Source: Tipula vernalis (Eukaryota > Arthropoda > Insecta > Diptera > Tipulidae). Taken from it: 64,000 nucleotides of DNA. The position numbers and the translations under genes are program-made. Below the pieces are notes generated by a model. The model was not told the DNA's origin. It saw nothing but the letters and a program-made list of their open reading frames with translations, and did not search any database. The first letter of the stretch is position 1; each line of letters begins with the position of its first letter. This document shows, piece by piece, positions 46,362 through 56,284 of the stretch. The DNA is taken from NCBI GenBank assembly GCA_958295665.1, contig OY282559.1, positions 258,546,245 through 258,610,244 on the forward strand, in the 5' to 3' direction.

Positions 46362-47692
46362 GCCACAGAAATAAAAAAAAAACAATTTTGATTAATGTAT
46401 TTATTTTTGCACTCGTGGAGCAGCCGACTCTAAAAAGGATCTTTCCGAACTAACTTATTGCATATGGTCCTCTAAAACAATGTTTAAGGACTGTATCAAT
46501 CATACTTACAAATTAAGTTAAAGGAATTTAAGCAGATTCTCTAATCCATTCCATTCATATATTCCTTGAAACCATTCGTGTCCTCAACAACCTCTGCTTG
46601 GATAAAACAAAGAAAGTCAACAAAAAATTTTGTCACATCAAGACCCATGTTAAATAGGTTATCATACATCAAATGTAGCAAACAAAACAACTTATTAAAT
46701 TCATTTATGTATGTTCTTGTTACATTCAAATTCAATTGGTCGTTAACAAAAAAATAAAAACAACAACAATATGAGCAAATTTGCTAACTACATATATTAC
46801 ACATATATGGTATGTATGTATATAAGTAAGTATATCTACACAATATATTTATTCCAGTTGATGTAACAAAGTGGCAATTTTTTATTACTATTATTATGAA
46901 TATTTACAATTTATACATATGTATGTATATATTCACTCATAATACAACAACATAAACAAATAAAAACATTTGTAACAGACTGTTTATAATATTTTTTTTT
47001 TTCAACTATGTTTACATTGAAACACAAAATAAAATTCAATGTTCAATGCTCATAATACATAATATAAAACTCATTCATTTCATATTTCTTAAATAAGCAG
47101 CAAACGAGTAATGTGAATTATGAGGGCAAAAAAAATAAATGGAAATGGGATAATAAAATTGATTCCATCGCAACGCGAACAGATAAGCGTATAAATATAC
47201 AATGGAGATGAAACCTCCAAATTTTTTTTTTTGTCTGTAATAATTTGAACACCCTTTTTCACATCTGCTGGTTTTCATATTTTCGTTAGTAAGAAATTTT
47301 AATTAGGCAAATAAGCAAATAAATATCGGTAGTTATTTAAGAGCAAGGCTCACACTCTGTGCCAGCTAGCTAAACTGTGATCAATAAAAATAAAACCTTC
47401 TATTGAATTTTTCCTTATACGTACGTGACTAAACTTTGTGAGAACATTTTTTGTAGTTTAGGTTGCATTGCAATGCATATTTACTTCTTTATATTAAATG
47501 AATATGATTATTTTCTAATACTTCTTTTCAAATCTAAAGGATGAAAACATGATGGAATTTCATTTAAAATTTGGTTATCAACATGTATGTCGTAAGTTCA
47601 TAAGTACTATCCGGAAATTCAATATTTACATAATTGAGACAAAGTCCGGAAAACGGTCATCACCATTTATAAACAAAACTTGATAAACAAAA
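46362..47692. other. No gene recognised
   Basis: AT-rich with ACATATGTATGTATATA-like simple sequence near 46795-46930 and A/T runs. Nothing else supported. Confidence 0.5.
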
Positions 47693-47695
47693 TAA

Positions 47696-48030
47696 ACTAG
47701 AGTAACTTGATAATCCGAAAATCATTTGGATTGATTTGCTTTAAATTTAAAATGTTTTTACTTTAAAATTTAATTATAAATGAAAAAATCGAATTAATGT
47801 CCCATGTAGTATGAAATAAAATATTGTGCGTTACACGTATGTACGTTAAATGATCATCACAGAACTCGTTTAAAATAGTTAAACATCGAAATCGTACTGT
47901 AACAACTCATTTACCGTCCTTATGACGTAAGCAACTATTACGGGATTGTTTTTTATAACCAGGCAAAAACATGAATTCGAATTAAAGAAAACCAATACAA
48001 ATGATTTTAAAATTATCAAGTTACCCTAGT
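47696..48030. mobile_element. PIF-type MITE (335 bp, TSD TAA)
   Basis: ACTAGAGTAACTTGATAATC on the left is mirrored on the right by ACTAGGGTAACTTGATAATT (reverse complement), and the inverted similarity continues for about 55 bp. TAA flanks both ends (47693-47695, 48031-48033), the usual PIF/Harbinger target. No coding content. Confidence 0.85.
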
Positions 48031-48054
48031 TAATTGTGGTTATCAACAAAATAA

Positions 48055-48130
48055 ACTAGGGTAACTTGATAATTTTAAAATCATTTGCATTGATTTTCTT
48101 TAAACTTCAAACTCATATTTTGCTTTAAAT
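48055..48130 (+). repeat. Partial second copy of the same MITE's left end
   Basis: ACTAGGGTAACTTGATAATT with the following AAAATCATTTG and TTGATTTTCTTTAAA matches the left end of 47696-48030. Even the preceding AACAAAATAA is shared, so this looks like a local duplication of the end plus flank. Confidence 0.75.
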
Positions 48131-48139
48131 TTTTCTTAT

Positions 48140-48899
48140 CACTAGAACTAACGACCCGTCAAAATGACGGATTTACATTTATTGAATTTATTTTGATTTA
48201 TTATTAGGTTAGAATTATTTTAGAAATTTATGATGACTTAATTGCCTAATATGGCAATAAAGTAATTATATTAAAAATCGTCAAAAATTTTCAAAACAAT
48301 TCTACCATAATAATTAAAAAAATGGAGGTGTGGCCAACACACGACTTTCTTTTACGAACAGAGAATTTTGAGAAATTTTTTTTTTTTTTTTTATTTTTAA
48401 ATTTTCAAATTTTTTTTTTTAAATTTTAAATTTTTAAATTTTTTTTTTAAATTTTTAATTTTTTATTTTTATTTGTTTTTAATTTTTGGAAACATTTTGC
48501 ATGAAGCAGTTTTTTGTAAACCTTATACTTTTTAAGATATTTGCAAAATAAATTTTCTGGACCAAAGGAGTGGCCACTTCCGGTTAGCCGATTTGGAGTA
48601 AAATTCACTGGGACCTCCCAATTTATCAAAAAAGCTTAAATCTGAAGTTTCCGTTTGATTGGTTAAACCATCTGGGCTGTAGAGAGGACACAGACAGACT
48701 GACAGACTGACAGACAGACAGACACCATTTCGAAACCCACTTTTTCGGACTCAGGGGACCTCAAAACAAATAAATCTCTAAAAATCTCAAGGTCCAAAAT
48801 TTTCATGATTACTATACTTTATTTTACTAGAGTAAAAGAAAGTAAAAATGAATTCAATAAATGTAAATCGATCATTTTGACCGGTCGGTAGTTCTAGTG
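48140..48899. mobile_element. piggyBac-like MITE carrying a dispersed repeat
   Basis: Inverted ends of about 50 bp: CACTAGAACTAACGACCCGT on the left against CACTAGAACTACCGACCGGT (reverse complement of the right end), both followed by CAAAATGA and TTTACATTTATTGAATT. The right flank is TTAA and the left flank TTAT, so the target may have been TTAA with one later change, which suggests piggyBac. No transposase is present. The GACA-rich repeat at 48312-48847 fills most of the interior. Confidence 0.8.
48312..48847 (+). repeat. Dispersed GACA-rich repeat, copy 3, inside the piggyBac-like MITE
   Basis: Collinear with 2841-3355 from TTAAAAAAATGGAGGTGTGG through AGTAAAAGAAAGTAAAA, differing mainly in T-run lengths and a shorter GACA run. 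It either inserted in the MITE or was captured by it. Confidence 0.93.
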
Positions 48900-49308
48900 T
48901 TAAATGAAAAAATCTAAATGAAAAAATCGAAGTAATGCATAATGTCCGATTTATGAACGATTTAGGTGAAGAAAAATGTTTGCCTTGCAAAAAAAAAAAA
49001 GATTAGTATTTTACAATTTTCATTTGAATGACAAGAACAAAACATAAACATGGAAAATTATGTTAGCGTTTATTTTTTTTTTTTACCAATTGTTACGATA
49101 AAAACATTTAAAATAAATATGTTGCTATAAAATATACTCGACCCGACTACATTTTTTGATATTTTATAGTAACAAACAAACACAACAAAAGTATATTATG
49201 AAAACCTACATGATTACCAGAAGTCAAATGTAATAGCAGAAAAAATATAAACAAAAATTGAAAATCTGTCATGCCGAATAGTAAAGGCGGATTCATTGTT
49301 GTAGTTCG

Positions 49309-49503
49309 TGTTGAAATTACTCGGATGATTCCAGATAAAAGTTAGGATAAACTTAGACCAAACCCTACTCAAGTGAAAAATAAAACCCGTCTTTTCGTTT
49401 GTTAGCCAGTAAACACATTAAACTACCATTTATTTTTCATTTCATTGTCCTACTCAGTTTGACAACTGAACGAAATACACAACTCATCGAAATCTACTCA
49501 ACA
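49309..49503 (-). repeat. 3' LTR of the Copia element
   Basis: 195 bp. Directly inside it, on the minus strand, lies AAAAAGTGGGAG (49504-49515), the polypurine tract. Confidence 0.95.
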
Positions 49504-49515
49504 CTCCCACTTTTT
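49504..49515 (-). promoter_or_regulatory. Polypurine tract of the Copia element
   Basis: AAAAAGTGGGAG on the minus strand, abutting the 3' LTR start. Confidence 0.85.
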
Positions 49516-50220
49516 GATGGTAAAGATGTCTGCCAATTGCTCGTCCGTTGGCACATAATTGAGATCAAACAATCCCTTTTGATATCTTTCACGTATGAAA
49601 TGATATCTCACGTCAATATGTTTGGTCCTTTTGTGAAATTCTGGATTTTTCACCAACCGTATTGCGCTCTGGTTGTCCATGTTAAGCACTGGCTTATCTC
49701 TCATGCCCACCAGTTCAGTAATTAACCCGTAAAGCCACATCAGTTCTTTCACAGCCGTTGCTGCCGCCATGTACTCTGATTCCGTTGTTGAAAACGCAAC
49801 AGACTTTTGTATTGTTGATTCCCAGCTGATCGGCCCGCCATTCAACAAAAAGATAACTCCAGAAGTTGATCGTCTTGTTGCAGTGTCTCCCGCATAATCT
49901 GCGTCAATGTAACCAACCAAATCACATTGTCCACCTCCTTCAAAGTAGATTCCATAATCAGCTGTTCCCTTTATATACTTGAAAATTCTTTTCACTGCAT
50001 TTAGGTGTGCATTCGTCGGTTTTTCAAGGTTACGGCTTGCAACTCCCACTGCATATTGTATGTCAGGTCTTGTTGCAACGCATAGATACATTAAGCTTCC
50101 AATAGCCTCCCTGTATTGAAAATCTTTATTTAATTCAGAGTTTTCGAACTTACTTGCTGTTTGATTTATATCGACCGGAGTCGATACGCTTTTGCATTCT
50201 TCCATGCCAAATTTAACCAA
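49516..50220 (-). pseudogene. Copia RNase H domain
   Basis: The frame has QYREAIGSLMYLCVATRPDI and VKRIFKYIKGTADYG, which link RT to RNase H in copia Pol. Then come GYIDADYAGDTATRRSTSG (catalytic D block), VAFSTTESEYMAAATAVKEL (the E) and MDNQSAIRLV (D). It ends near the polypurine tract with YVPTDEQLADIFTIK. This domain itself is open and its catalytic residues are present. It is out of frame with the RT ORF. Confidence 0.93.
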
Positions 50221-51049
50221 GATTTTTTGAGCCGCTTCTTATCTCCATTCCAAGGAATATATTCACGTCAAGCGTTATTATATCGAATCTTGCTTTTAGA
50301 TGTGCAATCACCGGAATGATATCGTCTTCATCATTCGCCACAATCAATCCGTCGTCTACATAGATTGCCAAGAAAATTTTCCTGTCGCTCTGCTTTCGTA
50401 TGAACAGGAATGGATCAGCCTTTGATGCGCTGAAACCAAATTTTTCAATGAATCCCGTGAAACATTTATTCCAGCATCTCGATGCCTGTTTCAAGCCGTA
50501 CAAACCCTTCACAAGCTGGCACACCCTTCCACTTCCATCGTCGTATCCAACTGGCTGATTCATGTATACTTTCTCACTCAGCTCACCATATAAAAATGCC
50601 GTTTTCACATCGAATTGACAAAGTTTCATCTTATCCGCCGCTGCAAGTGATAATATAGCTCGAATTGAAGTGTATCTTACCACTGCACTGCACGTCTCTT
50701 GGTAGTCAATTCCATATTCCTGAGTGAACCCTCTAGCAACCAGCCTGGCCTTGTAACGCTCAATGTTGCCATCAGTGTCGTACTTGATCTTATATACCCA
50801 CTTGTTGTCAATGACCTTTTGATTTTTTTGTGGCCGCCTCAATATCCATGTTTCATTTTTGATTAACGAGTCGTGCTCTTCGTTCATCGCCGCAATCCAG
50901 CTGTCTTTTTCTTTCGATCCAACTGCTTCATGGTAAGTTAATGGTTCACTTGCCAGTGACAGCATTGCCGATGCCATTTCCGCTCTGTTGCAGTTTTTCT
51001 CCACGCAGCAGTCACAATTTCGTTTCTTCGTTTTTCCCCGATCACGCAA
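50213..51049 (-). pseudogene. Copia reverse transcriptase domain
   Basis: Motifs in order: WVYKIKYDTDGNIERYKARL, VARGFTQEYGIDYQETCSAV, QFDVKTAFLYGELSEKVYM (first catalytic Asp), LVKGLYGLKQASRCWNKCF and AIYVDDGLI (YVDD at about 50353-50365). It ends early at 50213 by a frame break before RNase H. The first 40 or so codons listed by the ORF are probably a shifted frame of the integrase-RT linker. Confidence 0.93.
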
Positions 51050-52785
51050 GCGTTCATCGACGACGTTCCCCTGATTGATGATGCGTTGCCTTCATCCACT
51101 GCATCCTCGAAATTGCTGACTTCTTCGACGTCATCTTCATCGCATTTGTCTGTGTTGATTTCGTGTCCTTTTCCACTATCTACTTTCCCCTCGTGTTTGA
51201 TCGGAAATTCAACAGTGTCTGCCTCTTCAAACTTCACATCTCTAGCCAATTCAATTTTATTTGACTCAGGATTCCAAATGCGATAGCCCTTAATGTTTTC
51301 ATTATATCCAACAAAAATGCATTTTGTTGCCTTTGGATCAAGTTTTTGTCTTTGTTGCTTCGGAATGTGTGCTTACACTTCCGAACCAAAAACCTTCAAA
51401 TGATTAAAAACGGTTGGCTTGCTGTACCATAATTCAAATGGTGTTTTTCCAGTAATACTGCTCGTGCCCGTTCTGTTTAATACAAAAACCGCCGTGTTAA
51501 CCGCCTCCGCCCAGAGTTTTTTTTCCATCGGCTTCGCATGTATCATCGACCGTGCAGCCTCAACCACCGTTCGATTCTCTCTTTCAGCTGATCCGTTTTG
51601 CTCCGGCGTGTATGGTACCGTCCGCTGATGCTTGATACCATTTGCTTCAAAAAAACTCCTTACATCAGAATTTACAAATTCGGTGCCGTTGTCAGTTCTG
51701 ATGATCTTTACACTGTGACCATGTTGCTTCTCCGCAGACTTCACAAAGTTTTTTATTTTCTCAAAAACTTGTGACTTATTTTTCATACAATAAATAAATC
51801 GGAAATGTGAGTAATCGTCCTTAATTAAAAGAAAATAGCTGGAGCCACCGAGCGATTCTATTTGAAAAGGTCCACACACGTCCGCGTGAACAATTTCGCC
51901 ACATTTGTTTGATTTCATCTGACTGCTTTTGAAGCTGTCACGATGCTGCTTCCCCATCAGACATCCGTCACAGAGAAATTGTTCGTCGATGTATTCAATG
52001 TCGTTTTTCTTTAGAAACTTTCGCAGATAGTTCACGTTCTGATGTCCCAATCTTTCATGCCAGCTTCTTAATCCATTCTGCTTTATCGCCACGTTTGCCG
52101 TGCCCTCTGTTGCCAATGCCTTGAACTGCATTCTAAATAGATTTCCATCACGAACTCCCACTGCCACGACATCTCCATTTCGCTTTAATTCACATCTACC
52201 TTTGTTCGATTCCAATGTGAATCCTTTATCCATTGCGTGCGTACCAGAAAACAAATTGCTGTGCAATTTCGGAACGTACAAAACATCTGATAACTGTTTC
52301 TTGTTCCATCGTTTTCCGTCGAATGACAAGATTTCAATCATGCCACAGCCCGGAGCTTCGAGTTTTCCACCGTCTACAATTTTGATTATTCATTCTGGCT
52401 TCAGTTCCCGAAAAGTTCTGAACCAAGCCCTGATGTGACACATGTGATCACTCGCACCTGTATCCAAAAGCCAACTATCTGATCGTATGCCCTCTGACGT
52501 ACACACAAAAGCTACACCTTCTTTGTCTGAAGTATTTACTGAAGAGAAAAAACTGTTATTTCCTTTCTCGGGACAAAACCGACGGAAATGTCCAATTTTG
52601 TGGCACTTAAAACATTTCAATGTTTTCGCTTTGTCAGTTACCTGCTTATTCTTTTCTTGACTTTTGCCTTGTTTGTGCTTTTGAGTTCCGTGCTTTATTT
52701 TTTGTTTTGCAAACAAAGCCTCACTCGATTCTGTCACACCTTTTGCTATCCTTCGATTTTCTTCCATGACTAAGCGTGCACGCAA
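51050..52785 (-). pseudogene. Copia gag knuckle, protease and integrase (one frame, two stops)
   Basis: The frame from 52785 gives the CCHC knuckle CFKCHKIGHFRRFC and the protease site WLLDTGASDHM. A TGA near 52388 interrupts it before the rest of protease. Integrase follows: HERLGHQNVNYL...CDGCLMGKQH (HHCC finger), VHADVCGPF, IIRTDNGTEF and NGSAERENRTV (D, D, E all kept). A TAA at about 51373, replacing a sense codon in GSEV-AHIPKQ, breaks it again before the linker IFVGYNENIKGYRIWNPES. Frame is lost at about 51050. It is otherwise well preserved. Confidence 0.93.
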
Positions 52786-53350
52786 TGTTCGATCCGCTTT
52801 GCTTGTCGTTTCCCAAGCGCTTCTAAAAGAATTTTATTCATCCGGTAATGCCATGATAATACGCGCAATTATCATTTCATCAGAAATATTTTGACCCAAA
52901 TCGTTCAATGTCTTCCACCTTTGCTATGAATGTCACCATATTTTCTGTTGCATCCTTTGTAATTGAGAAAAATTTCTGATTAAGCATTAACATGCTTGTT
53001 TAATTCTTTTGCTCGAACACTGAATTTAATTTGTCCCACATTGCCTTCGCACTTGTACAATTTTTGATGTGTGTAACAATGTTACTCGCCACGGTTGTTC
53101 CGATCATTCGCTATGCACGTGCATCCTTTTTCAACCATGCACTCAATGAATCGCCTGCATCACTTGGCCTTTTACTTGTCCCATCCACAACATCATAAAT
53201 TTCCGAATTAATCAAACCAAGTTTCACTTGAAATTTCCATGTCAAAAATTGCTTCGCCTCCTGCAATTTTTCAATTTTAATTGTGTCTGTTTCCATTGTG
53301 TTCAATATTTTTCCACAATTTGTCCCGTTATTACATACGTGCATGCACAA
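52786..53350 (-). pseudogene. gag: Copia gag N-terminal part
   Basis: The frame METDTIKIEKLQEAKQFLTW then FQVKLGLINSEIYDVVDGT is the usual copia Gag opening (LxGxNYxxWKxxM.. region). It ends at a stop near 53111 (WLKKDARA), continues as IGTTVASNIVTHIKNCTSAK with further breaks, and is out of frame with the downstream knuckle. Confidence 0.82.
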
Positions 53351-53631
53351 GATTCTATCTTTTTTTCATCCAAAGATATCCTTCTCATAAATTGTCTGAT
53401 CCAATTCGCACTTTTGTATTCACATTATCAATCGATTCTGATCACCGATGATGAATTATATTTCAATATATTTATCTCTTTATTACTTATTTTTTCACTT
53501 TCAATATGTCCATGTGATAAATTTTCTATCACCACAATGCATGTAATTTTTCAAAAAATGTTTTAACCTCTTTTTTCAAAATAACACCACTATTGTATTC
53601 AGCAATTCTTGTTTAACAATTTAGCTATGGT

Positions 53632-53645
53632 CTGGGTCCATAACC
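53632..53645 (-). promoter_or_regulatory. Primer-binding site, half initiator tRNA-Met type
   Basis: On the minus strand GGTTATGGACCCAG follows the 5' LTR directly. Drosophila copia uses GGTTATGGGCCCAG, complementary to the anticodon-side half of initiator tRNA-Met; one base differs here. Confidence 0.82.
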
Positions 53646-53840
53646 TGTTGAAATTACTCGGATGATTCCAGATAAAAGTTAGGATAAACTTAGACCAAAC
53701 CCTACTCAAGTGAAAAATAAAACCCGTCTTTTCGTTTGTTAGCCAGTACACACACTAAACTACCATTTATTTTTCATTTCATTGTCCTACTCAGTTTGAC
53801 AACTGAACGAAATACACAACTGATCGAAATACACTCAACA
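53646..53840 (-). repeat. 5' LTR of the Copia element
   Basis: 195 bp, about 97 percent identical to 49309-49503 by eye. Confidence 0.95.
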
Positions 53841-54426
53841 GTTCGTTCCGTTCGTTGCGTTCGGTATTTTTTCTGAAGTATTATTTTAATGAGTTCATTG
53901 TTGATGAAAAAATTACAGAACGATTTTATTTCCACCTATATATAAATTAATTCATTTGTCTGAAGAAATGTCTGTCTGTCTCTACTATGTTGTCTCTTTC
54001 TTGCCATGTTCCTTCGGTAAAAATGTTGGAGATAGATCAACTTGATCAACGTCATTTTCGACAAATCCTGTGAAAAAAAAACAACGAACGGAACGAACAC
54101 AACGAACTACAACAATGAATCCGCCTTAAGTATTTATATTGTAGAATTTTTAAATATTATAATGAATTTACTTGACAGACAATTAATTTTTTATTTTGGT
54201 AAAAGGGGTGGGAAAGGGGGCTTAAGTAATTGGTCTACAAATAGCCCAAATGTCATCCTCACCTGCACGTGGTGCACCCTGCTAGATAACTAACGAGGCT
54301 CTGGCGACCGAGACACAGCGGTATAACAGACTATCGAGAATTTAGTAAATGATGTTCTCAAACCAGACCCACTACCAACTCGTACTGGTCAGAGTGGTAG
54401 ATGCTTTATGCCCAGTAAAATAAACA

Positions 54427-54891
54427 ATGAATACAACTAATTCAGGAAATTGTACCCCAGGTGGAAACCCAGCTATTCAGCTGGCAAATCCACCCTCTAA
54501 CGAGGCTGCCTCAAAAGATTCTGGGGTGAGCCAATCATTGTTTAACAGCTCTTCTTGGCAACCTAACCTATTTAAACAACAATCCAGGGTGGGTAGATCA
54601 CCACCACCAATAGCGAATACCTTAGAAAGGAATAACGCCGAACTGCGCAATAAGATTTACGAAATAGAAAAGTTAAGGTTAAATCTAAACAAAGATCTCA
54701 AAAACTTACAGCGAGAAAACAAGGAGTTAAAAGATGCTCTAAATGCAGTAATGTCTGAGAAAGAAACCACTAAGATAAACAACACCAAAGATCATATAGA
54801 GGTTTTGTATGAAACAGACGAGGAAGAACTCAATAGAGAAACGGGATGGATTCTGAACCGTAACAAAAAAAAAATTAAAAACGTAAAATGA
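54427..54891 (+). CDS. Jockey-clade ORF1 (Gag), N-terminal segment with coiled coil
   Basis: 154 residues. The first 75 are low-complexity (N/S/P rich). Residues about 73-116 (NAELRNKIYEIEKLRLNLNK, then LQRENKELKDAL) form a heptad-like coiled coil for Gag self-association. It ends ETGWILNRNKKK-IKNVK. A run of ten A at 54864-54873 precedes the stop. The stop TGA shares bases with the next ORF's start in ATGA. In related elements coiled coil and zinc knuckles belong to one ORF1, so the two ORFs are probably halves of one protein. They may be joined by slippage or coupled re-initiation, or have been split by an indel in the A run. Sequence upstream to about 54225 is likely the 5' UTR with the internal promoter. 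Confidence 0.8.
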   Translation: MNTTNSGNCTPGGNPAIQLANPPSNEAASKDSGVSQSLFNSSSWQPNLFKQQSRVGRSPPPIANTLERNNAELRNKIYEIEKLRLNLNKDLKNLQRENKELKDALNAVMSEKETTKINNTKDHIEVLYETDEEELNRETGWILNRNKKKIKNVK

Positions 54892-55967
54892 GTAAATCAC
54901 CACAAATTTCACCCGAATCGAAACAATCAGTTGAGCAGCTTCCAACCGGAAGTAGGCACGTACAATTGGAGGATAAAGCTCAGGTACCACCGGAACAGAT
55001 ACGATCAAGTAATGAACTCCCAACTGGAAGTAAGAATGTACAACTGGAGAAAAAAGTGCCACGGCCACCTCCAGTAATAATATCTAATTGCAATAACTAT
55101 CAGAGTATTAGAAACATCATGGACAACAATCATATAAAATTTCAAGCTACAGCATTAAATAGTGGTGATATCAAAATAAATGTCACAGACGGTGATAGAT
55201 ACAGAAAGTTAACAGGAGCTCTTAATGAAGAAAAGACAACATGGTATTCCTACGAAGATAAGCAGACAAGGCAAACCAAAGTCATAACTAAGAAGCTACA
55301 CGCTTCATGCAAACCAGAAGAGATAAAAGAGTATCTGTTGGAGAAAAAATACAAAATTAAAGAAGTTACACAGCTGCTAAAAAGAGGTGACAAAACACCT
55401 CTTCCATTATATATGTTATCTTTTGAAAGAACAGAAGACATTAAAAATATTTATGCAATCAGCGAAATACTCCATATGAAAGTGCAAATAGAAGCAGTTA
55501 AAAAATCTAAACTGATCCCCCAGTGCAAAAAGTGCCAAGTCTACAGACACACGCAAAACTTTTGTAATAAGAAGCCCAGATGCGTGAAATGTGTAGAAAA
55601 ACACCGTACGACTGAATGTACGAAACCAAAAGACACGCCACCAAAATGTGTCAACTGTGGAGAGGCACACCCAGCCAACTACAGAGGTTGCATTGTTGTA
55701 AAAGAGCTGCAAAAAATTCGCAACAAAACAAGGGAAACTTCAATAAGTACCAGGCCAGAAATTAACTCAGCCTCAACAAGAATATCTACAAATTTAAGGC
55801 CACACCAAACATTAAACCAGCTATCAAGAACTAATCCAAATGTAACATTTTCTGATGTACTATCTACTGGAAGTTCGAGAAGACAACATAGTCCTCTTTT
55901 AGTTAATGATTCAAATAATAACCAAACTAATAAAATACTACAAGATATTCTTGACAGACTTACATAG
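54888..55967 (+). CDS. Jockey-clade ORF1 (Gag), PRE_C2HC domain and zinc knuckles
   Basis: 359 residues, open from ATG to TAG. A middle domain contains KLHASCKPEEIKEYLLEKKY through LPLYMLSFERTEDIKNIYAI, matching the domain known as PRE_C2HC that precedes the knuckles in Jockey, X and related Gag proteins. Three knuckles follow: CKKCQVYRHTQNFC, CVKCVEKHRTTEC and CVNCGEAHPANYRGC. A Gln/Asn/Ser-rich tail closes it. It would bind element RNA. ORF2 (endonuclease and RT), which should start just downstream, is missing: the sequence becomes unrelated within about 40 bp. So the copy is 3'-truncated even though this ORF is intact. Confidence 0.9.
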   Translation: MSKSPQISPESKQSVEQLPTGSRHVQLEDKAQVPPEQIRSSNELPTGSKNVQLEKKVPRPPPVIISNCNNYQSIRNIMDNNHIKFQATALNSGDIKINVTDGDRYRKLTGALNEEKTTWYSYEDKQTRQTKVITKKLHASCKPEEIKEYLLEKKYKIKEVTQLLKRGDKTPLPLYMLSFERTEDIKNIYAISEILHMKVQIEAVKKSKLIPQCKKCQVYRHTQNFCNKKPRCVKCVEKHRTTECTKPKDTPPKCVNCGEAHPANYRGCIVVKELQKIRNKTRETSISTRPEINSASTRISTNLRPHQTLNQLSRTNPNVTFSDVLSTGSSRRQHSPLLVNDSNNNQTNKILQDILDRLT

Positions 55968-56284
55968 TTCACAAGAAGAAAAGCAAGAAAAAGCCCTTAT
56001 ATCAATCCAAATATGTGATTTTCCCCTTTTTTATTGGGGGGGTTGATTTTTTTTACTTGACAGGCGTACCTGTTAAACGATGAGTAATTCTTTTGAAAAC
56101 AAAAAAAGAGGATATTGTTGTATAAATAACAGTTAAAATTTAACTTTTTGATTAGTTGCATTGTGATTTGTAAACAACATTTACCTAAGGAGCAAAATGT
56201 TTTAAAATTTGAAAAAAACAGTGTGTTAAAGTGAGTGTAAGTTAAAGTGAGTGATAAATAAATACTAGTGCATTAAATTTGATA

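Larger units (their letters stand above)
49309..53840 (-). mobile_element. Ty1/copia LTR retrotransposon, minus strand, decayed
   Basis: LTRs of 195 bp (49309-49503 and 53646-53840) have TGTTGA...TCAACA ends and differ at about five positions. GTTCG is duplicated at 49304-49308 and 53841-53845. Order on the minus strand is gag, protease, integrase, reverse transcriptase, RNase H, the copia order. The primer site is the half-tRNA type of Drosophila copia. The body has at least three frameshifts and several stops, so this copy cannot supply its own proteins. Confidence 0.96.
49285..54126. mobile_element. 305-bp PIF-type MITE split by a Copia element
   Basis: Left end AGGCGGATTCATTGTTGTAG (49285 on) is mirrored at the right end, ...CTACAACAATGAATCCGCCT. 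TAA flanks both sides (49282-49284 and 54127-54129). The left inverted repeat is cut after GTAGTTCG by the Copia element and resumes at 53846 with TTCCGTTCGTTG. Taking out 49309-53845 leaves 305 bp and joins the arm. Confidence 0.88.
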
